DNA from: Gynurincola endophyticus
GTDB taxonomy: Bacteria; Bacteroidota; Bacteroidia; Chitinophagales; Chitinophagaceae
Assembly: GCF_003991195.1 (NCBI RefSeq)
Contig: NZ_RCWL01000006.1
Span: forward strand, 158,256 to 222,255
Direction of reading: 5' to 3'
DNA: 64,000 nt
Shown here: piece by piece, positions 8,489-17,859 of the stretch
Layout: each line of letters starts with the position of its first letter
Numbering within the stretch: position 1 is the stretch's first letter
Made by a program: the position numbers and the translations under genes
The notes under the pieces: generated by a model
Told to the model about the DNA's origin: nothing
Database searches by the model: none
Seen by the model: only the letters and a program-made list of their open reading frames with translations

Positions 8489-9793
8489 TTAATGCGCAAA
8501 ATGTAAGTCGTAATCGCCGTTGATCCGTTCAATCGGAGGATTATAATAACCGAACTTTACATCCGGGAATTCTTCATGAATCAGTTCCTGAAGTTGTTTT
8601 ACGCCCATCAGTTCGCCGGTTTCAACAATCCCGATTTTACCAAGGTACCAGTCGGGGTCGATGTTGAAATTTCGCCATTGAATCATTGTGAGGTCTGTAT
8701 CCTGAATCAGTTTTCGCAGCGCTTCATATTCTTCTACCGTGTCTGTCATTCCCGGAAATACAAAATAGTTGATACTTGCCCAGCCGCCGTACTTTCTTAC
8801 TACTTTCAGGCTTTCTACAATATCTTCAAATTCGTAGTTGTTCGGACGGTAGTAAGCCTCGTAAATATGTTTTTGGGCAGAGTTGGTGCTTACACGGATA
8901 GAATTGAGCCCTGCCTGGCATAATGCATCTACAGCAGCAGGTTTTGATCCGTTTGTATTGATATTGATCGATCCTTTAGATGTATGTTTTCTTATCTCGA
9001 GAATTGATTTACGGATCGTTTCCCACATCAGCAAGGGTTCGCCTTCGCATCCTTGTCCGAATGAAACGATCGGGAAAGGTGCCGACTCGAGGTGCGGTAC
9101 GGTAAACTCTATAATTTCTTCAGCTGTAGGTTTGAAGGTTAAGCGATCTTGAGTAGAAACAATTTCTTCTTCCTGCGGTTGAAATGAAATACAGCCAATA
9201 CAGTTGGCATTGCATGCCGGAGAGCTGGGAACCGGACATTCCCAACGGCCCATGAAATAATTACGGGCAGCAGGGCAATGATAGGTATTGCAGCAATTTT
9301 CAGCCAGGTGTTTTACCAGCCGGTTATGGGGGTAAGCTTCTAAAAATTTACCGAGGCCATTATCGATCTGTTCCTGTTCAAAACCTCCGCATTCCTGACG
9401 GATATCTTTTTCAATACGCACTGCCGGTACATAAAATTCGTTGTTGTGCCAGCCGGCTGCGGTATAGCAAAAAAGTGGAAGAGTAGGGGCTTCCGGATCT
9501 ACCGTTTCATAAGCCGCCATAAACAAACCCGTGTGCGCAGGAGGAATAAATGCAGCAACGGCCCAACCTTTTTCACACAATCTCATTTCTCCGGTTTGAA
9601 CATCGATTCCGATACCGCGACGGCCGGGTAATTCGTATAAATTACCGCCTGTGGGTAAAAGAATCCAATCTTCTGTGGGAATAGGAAATGCATCCCAACC
9701 CGCACGACCTACTGCGTACAAAGTCTCGTCCTCAAAAATATTTCCCTCTCCGTCAGAGTACATCAAGTAGGGAGATTGTTGTAATTGTGCCAT
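8489..9793 (-). CDS. radical SAM protein of unknown specificity
   Basis: A 434-residue enzyme with the iron-sulfur motif C-x3-C-x2-C at Cys194, Cys198 and Cys201 (CNANCIGC). The SAM-binding GCEGEPLL segment comes next, about 60 residues on. About 190 residues precede the radical SAM core and contain further Cys residues (ENCCNTYHC and WECP), which may bind an extra cluster or metal. The reaction is unknown. It heads a two-gene operon with the EamA transporter. Confidence 0.88.
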   Translation of the reverse strand: MAQLQQSPYLMYSDGEGNIFEDETLYAVGRAGWDAFPIPTEDWILLPTGGNLYELPGRRGIGIDVQTGEMRLCEKGWAVAAFIPPAHTGLFMAAYETVDPEAPTLPLFCYTAAGWHNNEFYVPAVRIEKDIRQECGGFEQEQIDNGLGKFLEAYPHNRLVKHLAENCCNTYHCPAARNYFMGRWECPVPSSPACNANCIGCISFQPQEEEIVSTQDRLTFKPTAEEIIEFTVPHLESAPFPIVSFGQGCEGEPLLMWETIRKSILEIRKHTSKGSININTNGSKPAAVDALCQAGLNSIRVSTNSAQKHIYEAYYRPNNYEFEDIVESLKVVRKYGGWASINYFVFPGMTDTVEEYEALRKLIQDTDLTMIQWRNFNIDPDWYLGKIGIVETGELMGVKQLQELIHEEFPDVKFGYYNPPIERINGDYDLHFAH

Positions 9794-10022
9794 ATTTGCT
9801 TATCAATAAGGGCGCAAAAATCGTAAATTAATGGCGGATTACCTAAGGGAAAGTCTTAATTTTTGTGAAAAGTATAGTTGCAGGAAAGCGCAAACGACAG
9901 GATGGTAAAATTGTTGAAGAAGTAAATGAAGCAGTTGATTGATTTGTTTAAATAAACTGATTTTTAATTAGTTAAAGCATTTTGTTGAAGCAAAGGTTTT
10001 TGACGTGGAACGTTTTTGTGCT

Positions 10023-10068
10023 ATTCAGGAATTAAGTGACTAACGATCTGTCTTCTTAATTCCTGAAT
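10023..10068. other. AT-rich inverted repeat in the 9794-10077 spacer
   Basis: The arms ATTCAGGAATTAAG (10023-10036) and CTTAATTCCTGAAT (10055-10068) are perfect complements around an 18-nt loop. The repeat lies just past the stop of the 10078 membrane-protein gene and could end that transcript, although no T-run follows on the minus strand. Nothing else was found in this spacer. Confidence 0.4.
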
Positions 10069-10077
10069 AATTTATTT

Positions 10078-10617
10078 TTAAAGTTTATTCTGACAGAACT
10101 GATTAAACTCCTGTTCGGTAACCGAAGTTTTGTTGCGGTCAATGTCGAGCTGCAGCAATTTATTATTCTTAAAGTCAAGGGTCAGTATACCTGCTTTCAG
10201 TACTACATTTTCGAGCTCGTTCCAGTTTACTTCTTTTTTGGTGAGGTTATTTTTGAATTGTATGCGGTCGCCGATTTCAACGGTTTGTTGTTGAAACTGT
10301 TTTCTGTCGAACCAGGCGAGTACCAGAAAAAGTATCCCCATGAATTTGAATTCCGGCATTGCAAACCAGGTGGCTGCAATCAGCAGATAATCTAAAATGA
10401 ACACCAGGTGGTTCGAATTTTTGTATTTGAGTTTCAGTATACCGATGAGCAGGGCAATAATAATTGGTCCGGCGCACAGCATTGGTAATTGTTGTGTTAC
10501 CCACAATTCGTTCATGAAAAACGGAATAGAGAGTAACTGAAGGAACAATCCCATCCATACAATACCTGTTCTGGAAGATTTTTTCAGATAAATGGTATAA
10601 GCTGATTTTAACGTCAT
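10078..10617 (-). CDS. uncharacterised membrane protein
   Basis: A 179-residue protein with about four hydrophobic helices in the first 110 residues. A soluble tail (about 110-179) follows that resembles a short beta-rich PH-like domain (GDRIQFKNNLTKKEVNWNEL, LTLDFKNNKLLQLDIDRN). No function is recognised. Its ATG overlaps the TGA stop of the upstream arginase-family gene, so the two are translationally coupled. Confidence 0.7.
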   Translation of the reverse strand: MTLKSAYTIYLKKSSRTGIVWMGLFLQLLSIPFFMNELWVTQQLPMLCAGPIIIALLIGILKLKYKNSNHLVFILDYLLIAATWFAMPEFKFMGILFLVLAWFDRKQFQQQTVEIGDRIQFKNNLTKKEVNWNELENVVLKAGILTLDFKNNKLLQLDIDRNKTSVTEQEFNQFCQNKL

Positions 10618-11651
10618 ACGGGGTTTGATAAAAAACGGTTACATAATTTCCAGAGCACTCTTGCGCCCACGTTGGCATCCCAATCGGATTCGCCGTTTCC
10701 TACTTCGGAAAGGTCAAAGCCGATAATTGTTTTTCCGGCTGCTAAGATACGATGTAATAAATAATCGATTTGCGAGAGTTCAAATCCTCCCGGAACCGGG
10801 GTACCGGTATTGGGGCATAATTTAGGATCGAGACCGTCTATGTCAAAGCTGATGTAAACTTTCCGGGGTAGTTGTTCGATGATTTTATCGGTAATTTCTC
10901 TCCAGGTAGCTCCTTCAAACAGGGCTTTTTGGATCTGATTGTCGAAAAAACAGCTGATACGATCGGCATTGGCGAGCAGGTAGTCGTATTCTTCCTCACA
11001 ATAATCTCTGATACCGACCTGTACGAGTTTACTGATACCAGGAATGCGTTCAAGCGCGTTATACATAATAGAAGCATGGCTAAACTCAATGTCTTCGTAC
11101 GCTTTACGAAGATCGCAATGAGCGTCGATTTGCAGGATACCGAATTCGCCTTCGAGGTCATGAAGGGCCTGCATGAAACCCAGTGGTGTAGAGTGATCTC
11201 CCCCAATCAGGGCAACTTTCTTCCCTTTGGCCAACCACTCTGAAGTGGTTGCTTTTACCCATTCACGGGTTTGGTCCATAGCCAGGTTAATATCTGCCAG
11301 CCGTTCATTATCAATAGTTTTATCTTCGTATATTGATTGAATATGGGCTTCTGTGAGTGAACGGAAAAAGTCACTTTTCGATAAAATGGTTTCGTCAGGC
11401 GGAATCAGAAAAATTCCTTTTTTCCAGGCCTGGTGCGAGTCTATGTCAAAAAGGTCTACCTGTTTCGAGGCTTCCAGCATATTATAAACAGCCCTGGCGG
11501 TACCTGCACCGTAGCTGACACTCACTTCCCAGGGTACGCTGATGAGGATCAGTTCCGCGTTAGAAGCGTCGAACGGTAAACCAAATAGCGTACTATTGGC
11601 GGTACTGGGAGCGTTTGGGTTGAAGTTTTCTAATGGATTTTTAAGACTCAT
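10614..11651 (-). CDS. arginase/agmatinase-family ureohydrolase
   Basis: A 345-residue manganese-dependent ureohydrolase. The metal-binding motifs are present in order: GGDHS, DAHCDLR and SFDIDGLDP. Family members hydrolyse arginine, agmatine, formimidoylglutamate or related guanidino compounds; the sequence does not decide between them. The middle motif has Cys where Ala or Leu is common. No hut or polyamine genes are next to it. Confidence 0.88.
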   Translation of the reverse strand: MSLKNPLENFNPNAPSTANSTLFGLPFDASNAELILISVPWEVSVSYGAGTARAVYNMLEASKQVDLFDIDSHQAWKKGIFLIPPDETILSKSDFFRSLTEAHIQSIYEDKTIDNERLADINLAMDQTREWVKATTSEWLAKGKKVALIGGDHSTPLGFMQALHDLEGEFGILQIDAHCDLRKAYEDIEFSHASIMYNALERIPGISKLVQVGIRDYCEEEYDYLLANADRISCFFDNQIQKALFEGATWREITDKIIEQLPRKVYISFDIDGLDPKLCPNTGTPVPGGFELSQIDYLLHRILAAGKTIIGFDLSEVGNGESDWDANVGARVLWKLCNRFLSNPV

Positions 11652-11772
11652 AGTGAACCGTTTTAGAAAATGATTGTAATAATACGTTGCCAGCCTTCCG
11701 GAAACGGAGGTTAAATATTGATAAAAATCCGGGGTTTGTCACCAAATTATCATAAAGATGAACCTTTTCTGT

Positions 11773-11780
11773 TAACTTTG
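11773..11780 (+). promoter_or_regulatory. putative -7 box for ccmE-ccmF
   Basis: TAACTTTG matches the Bacteroidota -7 consensus TAnnTTTG exactly and lies 19 nt before the ccmE start. No clear TTTG -33 element is seen at the expected distance. Confidence 0.5.
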
Positions 11781-11799
11781 CGCATTGAAAGATTGATTT

Positions 11800-12225
11800 A
11801 TGAAAAAGCTCCATATCGTAGCATTAATTGGAATTGCAGCGAGTTTGATGGTTATTTTAACTTTTGTAGGTGATTTATCTACTTATGAAACATTAGCATC
11901 TGCAAGACAAAAAGAAGGTAAAACTGTTACTGTGGTTACTCAGTTAGACCATTCAATGGAAGATCCGATTATTTATGACCCCGCCAGAAATGCCAATCTT
12001 ACTACTTTTTACGTGGTAGATACACTGGGCAACAAAGCTAAAGTTCACTACTATTTCGAAAAACCATTCGATATGGAGAAATCTGATCGTATTGTGTTAA
12101 AGGGTAAAATGCAAAATGGCGTATTTGAGATTACCCGTAAAGATGGCATTCTGATGAAATGTCCTTCTAAATACAAAGACAACCCTAACGCAACTTACGA
12201 AACACTTACTCAAAACGTAAACTAA
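11800..12225 (+). CDS. ccmE: cytochrome c maturation heme chaperone CcmE, CxxxY variant
   Basis: CcmE carries heme in the periplasm to the CcmF ligase. Here 141 residues comprise an N-terminal anchor helix (about 5-25) and an OB-fold domain (GKTVTVVTQLDHS .. DRIVLKGKMQNGVFEI). In classical CcmE the heme attaches to a His in an HxxxY motif. Here the position holds Cys121 in CPSKY, with Tyr125. This matches the C-x3-Y variant known from Desulfovibrio-type and archaeal system I. It is followed 6 nt later by ccmF. Confidence 0.9.
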   Translation: MKKLHIVALIGIAASLMVILTFVGDLSTYETLASARQKEGKTVTVVTQLDHSMEDPIIYDPARNANLTTFYVVDTLGNKAKVHYYFEKPFDMEKSDRIVLKGKMQNGVFEITRKDGILMKCPSKYKDNPNATYETLTQNVN

Positions 12226-12231
12226 TCCCTG

Positions 12232-14646
12232 ATGAACTTTGTCGGCGAACACTTATTACCGGGTCAAATAGGACATTTCCTGGTGATACTTTCTTTGGTA
12301 GCATCTTTGGTGGCAATGATTGCCTATTTTAAAGCCGCTACTGTTCAAAATCTTCAGGAAGCTTTAAGCTGGAAGAAATTGGGACGAATTGCATTTGCAG
12401 TAGATGCATTTTCTATTACTGCAGTTTTTGCAATCATTTTCTATCTTATTTATAATCACTACTTCGAATATTATTACGTATACAATCACTCTGACCGTTC
12501 TTTATCGGTGAAGTTTTTGTTGAGTAGTATCTGGGAAGGGCAGGAAGGTAGCTTTTTATTGTGGGCTTTCTGGCATGGCGTAATTGGTCTGATGCTGATG
12601 AAAACCGCTAAGAAATGGGAAGCTCCTGTAATGACCACGATCTCTTTTGCACAGGCGTTGATCAGTACAATGATTCTGGGTATTTACATTTTCGATCTGA
12701 AAATGGGTAATTCACCTTTTATCTTAACTCGTCAGCAGTTTCCAGACGCGCCTATTTTCCAACGTCCGGATTATGTTCACCATATCGCAGACGGTAATGG
12801 TTTGAACCAATTGTTGCAGAACTATTGGATGGTGATTCACCCGCCGATTTTATTCCTCGGTTTTGCCGCAACTATTGTTCCTTTTGCGTATGCTATTGCC
12901 GGTTTATGGAAAAAGGATTTTGGTGGCTGGACAAAAGTATCTATGCCCTGGTTATTGTTTTCAACTGCAGTTTTAGGGTTAGGTATTATGCTGGGCGCGA
13001 TATGGGCGTATGAGTCTTTATCATTCGGTGGTTATTGGGCCTGGGATCCGGTTGAAAATGCTTCTCTGGTTCCATGGATGATATTTGTGGCAGCAATCCA
13101 TACGCAGTTGGTGTATAATTCTACAGGCCACTCTTTAAGAGCAACGTATGTATTTTATATATTAGCATACATTTTTATTATTTATTCTACCTATTTAACA
13201 AGAAGCGGTGCTTTACAGGATACTTCGGTACACGCTTTCGTAGATACGGGTACCAGCTGGCAGATCAAAGCATTCTTATGGTGTTTTGTAATTCCTCCCG
13301 TTTTCCTGTTAATCAGAAGATATAAACAAATACCGGCAATTCAGAAAGAAGAAAACTTATTGAGTCGTGAATTCTGGATGTTTATCGGCTCACTGGTATT
13401 ATTTCTTGCGGGTATTTATATTATCGGTGCTACTTCGTTACCGGTGATCAACACTATTTTCGGAACCAGCCTGGATGTGGGTGAGAATGTTGAATTTTCT
13501 TATAACAGAGTACAGATATTTGTGGCTATCCTGATCGGTTTACTCACTGCTGTAACACAATACTTCAAATATAAAGATACTGCTAAGAAAACATTTTACC
13601 GCAAAATCGCACTGCCTACAATAATCAGTGTGGTGATTGCAGTTTGTATTTCTGTTTTTGGTGCAGTGAATTTTGTAAAATACGGAGCAGGTTTCTTAGC
13701 TGCTATTCATCTGGCTATTTTTGCTTCAGTATATACTGTTGTTGCCAACTTCTCGTATATCTGGATCGGTTTCAAGGGTAACCTGAAAGTTGCCGGTGCC
13801 TCTATTTCACACGTAGGATTCGGTTTAATGCTGGTAGGTATTTTGATTTCTTCTTCAAAACAGGAAATTTTATCCATGAACTGGGTGAATCCTTTAAACT
13901 TCGGAGAAGAGGCACAGCAAAAAGGTTGGGAAAATCTGACGCTCTATCAGGGTGTTCCATTTGATATGGGTGAATATTGGGCTACTTACACTGAAGACAG
14001 TACCGTCGATAACGGCAGAATTATGTACTTCTTTGTAGAGCTGGCTAAAAAAGACGGTTCTGAAACTTTTGTATTAAAGCCGGATGTTATCAAGAATACT
14101 AAAGGGGCTACCGGTTATTCTAATAACCCTGACTCTAAACACTATTGGAACAGAGATATATTCAGCTATGTAAATGCTTCTGATAAATTAATGAGCGGAG
14201 AAGATACCGCTACTTTCAGAAAGCATTCTGCAAAAGTGGGAGATACACTGTTTTTTATGGAAGGTTATATTAAACTGGATAGTGTAGTGGTGAATCCTAC
14301 TACTTCTAAAAAGCAGTTTGGTGCTAATGATACTGCTATACAGGCTAACTTTTCTGTATATACTCAGGAACGTAAATTGTCAATAAAACCAATTTACTAC
14401 CTTGAAAACGGACAACCTAAGAAAATTAATGATACCTTATTTTCGCAAGGGTTGGCTATCGGAATTGATAAGGTGATTGATGATCAAACCCTGGAGGTTT
14501 CAGTAAAAGAATCGTCGAGAATGGTACCTTTCATTGCCTTAAAAATTATAAAATTCCCATTCATCAATGTATTGTGGATCGGAACATTTGTAATGCTGCT
14601 TGGTTTTGCGATGAGTATGTTGTATCGCATCAGATTAAAAAAATAG
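12232..14646 (+). CDS. ccmF: cytochrome c heme lyase CcmF
   Basis: A polytopic membrane protein of 804 residues with about a dozen or more hydrophobic helices. The heme-handling WWD-type segment reads GGYWAWDPVENASLVPWM at about residue 263. Conserved His residues lie in loops such as WMVIHPPILFLG and STGHSLRATY. A long periplasmic C-terminal region (about 550-775) precedes the last helix. It should attach heme delivered by CcmE to apocytochromes c. Only ccmE is adjacent; the other ccm genes are not in the window. A strong terminator follows. Confidence 0.92.
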   Translation: MNFVGEHLLPGQIGHFLVILSLVASLVAMIAYFKAATVQNLQEALSWKKLGRIAFAVDAFSITAVFAIIFYLIYNHYFEYYYVYNHSDRSLSVKFLLSSIWEGQEGSFLLWAFWHGVIGLMLMKTAKKWEAPVMTTISFAQALISTMILGIYIFDLKMGNSPFILTRQQFPDAPIFQRPDYVHHIADGNGLNQLLQNYWMVIHPPILFLGFAATIVPFAYAIAGLWKKDFGGWTKVSMPWLLFSTAVLGLGIMLGAIWAYESLSFGGYWAWDPVENASLVPWMIFVAAIHTQLVYNSTGHSLRATYVFYILAYIFIIYSTYLTRSGALQDTSVHAFVDTGTSWQIKAFLWCFVIPPVFLLIRRYKQIPAIQKEENLLSREFWMFIGSLVLFLAGIYIIGATSLPVINTIFGTSLDVGENVEFSYNRVQIFVAILIGLLTAVTQYFKYKDTAKKTFYRKIALPTIISVVIAVCISVFGAVNFVKYGAGFLAAIHLAIFASVYTVVANFSYIWIGFKGNLKVAGASISHVGFGLMLVGILISSSKQEILSMNWVNPLNFGEEAQQKGWENLTLYQGVPFDMGEYWATYTEDSTVDNGRIMYFFVELAKKDGSETFVLKPDVIKNTKGATGYSNNPDSKHYWNRDIFSYVNASDKLMSGEDTATFRKHSAKVGDTLFFMEGYIKLDSVVVNPTTSKKQFGANDTAIQANFSVYTQERKLSIKPIYYLENGQPKKINDTLFSQGLAIGIDKVIDDQTLEVSVKESSRMVPFIALKIIKFPFINVLWIGTFVMLLGFAMSMLYRIRLKK

Positions 14647-14665
14647 ATGATCTGAACATATTAGA

Positions 14666-14701
14666 AATTCCTCTCCGGTTATCCGGAGAGGAATTTTTTT
14701 T
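14666..14701 (+). terminator. terminator after ccmF
   Basis: The perfect stem AATTCCTCTCCGG / CCGGAGAGGAATT has a 4-nt loop and is followed by eight T. It lies about 20 nt downstream of the ccmF stop. Confidence 0.9.
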
Positions 14702-14730
14702 GAGAGAAGCTGTATAAAGCTTCTTTTCAG

Positions 14731-14964
14731 ATGATCAAAACAAGAATGCCTCATCATAATTACGACTATATATTTTCATGGAAATATAGAGCCGGAGGTT
14801 ATAGAATGATAAGGTTTAATGGTTTTAACCTGATGGAGGTGGAGTTATCAGATGAGTGAATCCAGGTATATGTCTTGTTGCTTCAACAAAACCATGATTT
14901 GAGTTTGTTTGATCAGGAATACGGGCTGATCTATCATCGACATATAATTGAAAAAATCATCTAA
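14731..14964 (+). pseudogene. small reading frame interrupted by one UGA
   Basis: From ATG 14731 the frame runs 42 codons to a UGA at 14857-14859. It then stays open in the same frame for 34 codons to a TAA at 14962-14964. The total would be about 77 residues, with composition like a small soluble protein (HHNYDYIFSWKYRAGGYRM .. VYVLLLQQNHDLSLFDQEYG). No family is recognised. It could be a decayed short gene, a 42-residue peptide, or chance. Its end overlaps the stop of the convergent gene at 14961. Confidence 0.3.
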
Positions 14965-15572
14965 TTAGCCAACCATGCTTTTTCAATGGTAGAAATCAGT
15001 TGGTCGATTGCCAGGGGTATTTTATTCAGTAAGGGTAATTTTTGTTCTTCTTCTTTTGTAAGCCGGTAAAACTGAATATCGGCTACATAATCCAGCATTA
15101 ATTCTTCACCGATCAGGTTTTCAAGTAATAAAATGAGCGCTACCTGAATATCCTCGCGCGAAAAATCCTCCAGCGTATAGACGTGAATGGCAACTTTATT
15201 GAGGAAGGTGGTTATTTTAAAGCGAACGTTTTCTACATGAATAGTAGTATCTTCTAAACAAATACCTTCACAAAGATCTGCCCGTTGTTTAAAAGCAGCT
15301 ACCCGAACCAGGGGAAAGGAGGGCGCATTGGCGGCGATAGCTTTTACCAAAGGCTTTAATGCAGTATTAGCCCCGCAGGAAAAAACCAGTTCGTAATGAT
15401 ACTCATCGAGGCGGTGGGCAATCTGAAAACAGAGATCCGGGTGAATTGCTTCCAGGTGTTTTTGCAGCTGATGTGCCGGTTTTTTAAGAACACAGTTTTG
15501 ATTAAAGAATGTTTCGTATTGATTTTCAAACCATTGCCAGAAAAAACGAATATTGTCTGTATACTTTTCCAT
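14961..15572 (-). CDS. hypothetical protein
   Basis: A 203-residue soluble protein with no signal peptide or membrane helix and no family I recognise. It is acidic and helical at both ends (WQWFENQYETFF .. LISTIEKAW), with a central alpha/beta part. Normal codon usage and length, plus a clean start at 15572, support it as real. It stands alone between convergent and divergent neighbours. Confidence 0.65.
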   Translation of the reverse strand: MEKYTDNIRFFWQWFENQYETFFNQNCVLKKPAHQLQKHLEAIHPDLCFQIAHRLDEYHYELVFSCGANTALKPLVKAIAANAPSFPLVRVAAFKQRADLCEGICLEDTTIHVENVRFKITTFLNKVAIHVYTLEDFSREDIQVALILLLENLIGEELMLDYVADIQFYRLTKEEEQKLPLLNKIPLAIDQLISTIEKAWLAN

Positions 15573-15760
15573 ATAAATAGAAGGTTGTTTAAGTTATATA
15601 CGGAAAGTGGAACAGGTTTGGATGATAGGTAAAGTGGATTTTTAATAGTTTATGCTGAAAGAATGAATTAGGCAAAGGAATATTGCTGTTGTCTGTTAAA
15701 TTTTTGTATTTCAATGCCCTCTATTTTGAGTATGTTTTAAATTGTGTACTTTTAGTAAAG

Positions 15761-16390
15761 ATGAAGAGTAAAGTATTTATATTTCTATGTAGCTTCCTTT
15801 TATCCTGTACCCTGGGTAAAGCGCAAGACACTATTCCCTATGTGCCTCCGCCATACGGGCCGAATGATACTTTACTGGTAGGTGCTTTAATTGAATCAAA
15901 TACTTTGGTACCTTTTCAGTGGCTTGAGTGGCATGTGGTAACGGCTAAGTTATCGAAGCAACAGGCTAAAAGAATGAGTGAACGTAACCGGTTAAAAAAT
16001 GCGGTGCTGGTGACTTATCCTTACGCCAAAGAAGCGGCTAAGATTCTTCTCGAAATGCAGGCGCATCTTGCTACTATATCTTCAGATAAAGACAAGAAAG
16101 CATATATAAAGTCGCGTGAAGCAGAACTAAAGAAAAAGTTCACTGATCCTTTAACGAACCTTTCTGTGTATCAGGGCAAAGTGCTGATGAAGCTCATTAA
16201 CCGCGAAACCGGTAATAACTGTTACGAGATTATTAAAGAGTATAAAGGCGGGGTTTCTGCGCGATTCTGGCAAACAATAGCCTTTGTTTTTAATAGTAAT
16301 CTGAAACAGCCTTATAGGCCGGATGGTGATGACCGCGAAATTGAAATATATGTGCGGGAGGCTGAGATAATGTACTTCGGAAGATTTTAA
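15761..16390 (+). CDS. DUF4294-domain exported protein
   Basis: A 209-residue protein with a signal peptide (about 1-22, ending GKAQ) and a DUF4294 domain. The domain includes LEWHVVTAKLSKQQAKRMSE and the paired segments VYQGKVLMKLINRETGNNCY and YKGGVSARFWQTIAF. DUF4294 is restricted largely to Bacteroidota and has no known function. ATG 15761 is chosen because it directly precedes the signal peptide; the frame is open upstream to 15683. Confidence 0.8.
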   Translation: MKSKVFIFLCSFLLSCTLGKAQDTIPYVPPPYGPNDTLLVGALIESNTLVPFQWLEWHVVTAKLSKQQAKRMSERNRLKNAVLVTYPYAKEAAKILLEMQAHLATISSDKDKKAYIKSREAELKKKFTDPLTNLSVYQGKVLMKLINRETGNNCYEIIKEYKGGVSARFWQTIAFVFNSNLKQPYRPDGDDREIEIYVREAEIMYFGRF

Positions 16391-16574
16391 TACCCGGTGT
16401 AGTTCTATACCCGTTTTTCTGTTTCTGATAATGGTATGATAGTAAGTCGTAATAAAAAACGATGGGCATAATACTGCTAAACTCAGGTTTAGGATTTAGG
16501 GGGTAAATGGATGATGAAAACACGGGTCAACCGGTTTAGTCAGTATCATATTACCCATCGCTGTATTTTTATAA

Positions 16575-17384
16575 TTAATCAACTACCATTTTCTTCTTAT
16601 AAGGTTCCTTTTCTTCACCACTGGCTTCTTTTATAATATAATGTTGTCTGATCAGCGGTTGCTTTTTGTGCATGTACTTGATAACTGATAGTTTGTAGTA
16701 ATCATACAACATGATTACACATAATACGGCACACACAATATAAAAAGCAGAATAACTGATACTATAAAAAAGTAATCCTGTAATAATACCTCCGCACACA
16801 TAACAGGTCATGATACAGAGCAGGAGTTGCCATTTTTCTCTAAGTTGTTTATCTGCACGAAACCTTTCTTTGGTAAACATGGAGAATAAAATTCCCAGGT
16901 CAGTTAATAAACCGGTTAAGTGCGTACTTTTTACAGAGAAATTAGAAATACTGGCGGTTAAACCGTTTTGTAATCCCATAGCAAAAAGCATCAGGGCTAC
17001 TAATATTTCCGTTTCCTGTAAGGTTTCTTTGTAAAAGTTTTGAAGGTAGATGCCTACAAACAATAAACAAAGTGTTTCTAATATAAGCGGAGTGGCGTGC
17101 GCCAGGTATCTGCCGATATATTTATTTCCGTGAATAATGAGCATGTTTGCGGTAAAGCTTCCCAGAAAGAACAGCAGGATCCATAATAGAACTACTGTTG
17201 CCTGGTACCAGTTACCTTTAGCTATTTCCTGTGCGAAAATGGCAAAGTGCCCTGTTACATTCGAAGTGAATGCAAAGAATACAATCAGCGATATCACATT
17301 CACCATGCCCGACGAGAAGGCTGTGAGGCCTCCCAGCTTCATATTATCAGAGTGTGTTCTATGGGTACTGTATTTCCGTAACAT
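16575..17384 (-). CDS. DUF1275 (YoaK) family membrane protein
   Basis: A 269-residue inner-membrane protein with about six hydrophobic helices. Typical YoaK segments are GGLTAFSSGMVNVISL near the start, then FTSNVTGHF and the central MGLQNGLTASIS followed by STHLTGLLTDLG. The function is unknown. It is the last gene of a three-gene run with a lipocalin-like gene (1-nt gap) and a UspA-like gene upstream. Confidence 0.88.
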   Translation of the reverse strand: MLRKYSTHRTHSDNMKLGGLTAFSSGMVNVISLIVFFAFTSNVTGHFAIFAQEIAKGNWYQATVVLLWILLFFLGSFTANMLIIHGNKYIGRYLAHATPLILETLCLLFVGIYLQNFYKETLQETEILVALMLFAMGLQNGLTASISNFSVKSTHLTGLLTDLGILFSMFTKERFRADKQLREKWQLLLCIMTCYVCGGIITGLLFYSISYSAFYIVCAVLCVIMLYDYYKLSVIKYMHKKQPLIRQHYIIKEASGEEKEPYKKKMVVD

Positions 17385-17385
17385 T

Positions 17386-17844
17386 TTATCCTATTCTTTT
17401 AAAAGTCATTTTAATAATTCCACGTATCTGTAAATCAAAATTGAAGTAGAGTACCATTCTGTCTCTGGTAAGTTCTACTATCTGATAATCTTCTACACCT
17501 TCTGTTCCTTTCAGTTCGAGAATATGCCCCCGGCCTTTTACATTCCAGTTGAGCTCTTCTGCATTTTTGCCTGTTTCACCGATCTTTAAAAGACGATTCT
17601 GGCCGGTAAAATGCCATACAGGATCATGATGAATCACCAGTTTGCTACATATTTCTTTTTTTTGCTCTCCTGTAATCGTCAGTTCTTTTTTTCCATCTAC
17701 ATAATTAACTTTTTCATATTCCCATTCTACCTCCTGCCAGGTTCCGTTAATTAATGTTTCAGGGCTGTCAACTTTCGACAAAACGATAAAAGAACTTAAC
17801 GCAATGCCTACTACCACCATGTACCAATAAGCTATTTTCATCAT
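17386..17844 (-). CDS. lipocalin-like exported protein
   Basis: A 152-residue protein with an N-terminal hydrophobic segment (about 5-24) that may be a signal anchor. The beta-rich body starts with the lipocalin-like INGTWQEVEWEYE and ends YQIVELTRDRMVLYFNF. This pattern resembles the lipocalin-like domains common in Bacteroidota. The ligand is unknown. It sits between a UspA-like gene and the DUF1275 gene, all with very short spacers. Confidence 0.65.
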   Translation of the reverse strand: MMKIAYWYMVVVGIALSSFIVLSKVDSPETLINGTWQEVEWEYEKVNYVDGKKELTITGEQKKEICSKLVIHHDPVWHFTGQNRLLKIGETGKNAEELNWNVKGRGHILELKGTEGVEDYQIVELTRDRMVLYFNFDLQIRGIIKMTFKRIG

Positions 17845-17859
17845 TTATGTTTTTTAAGA

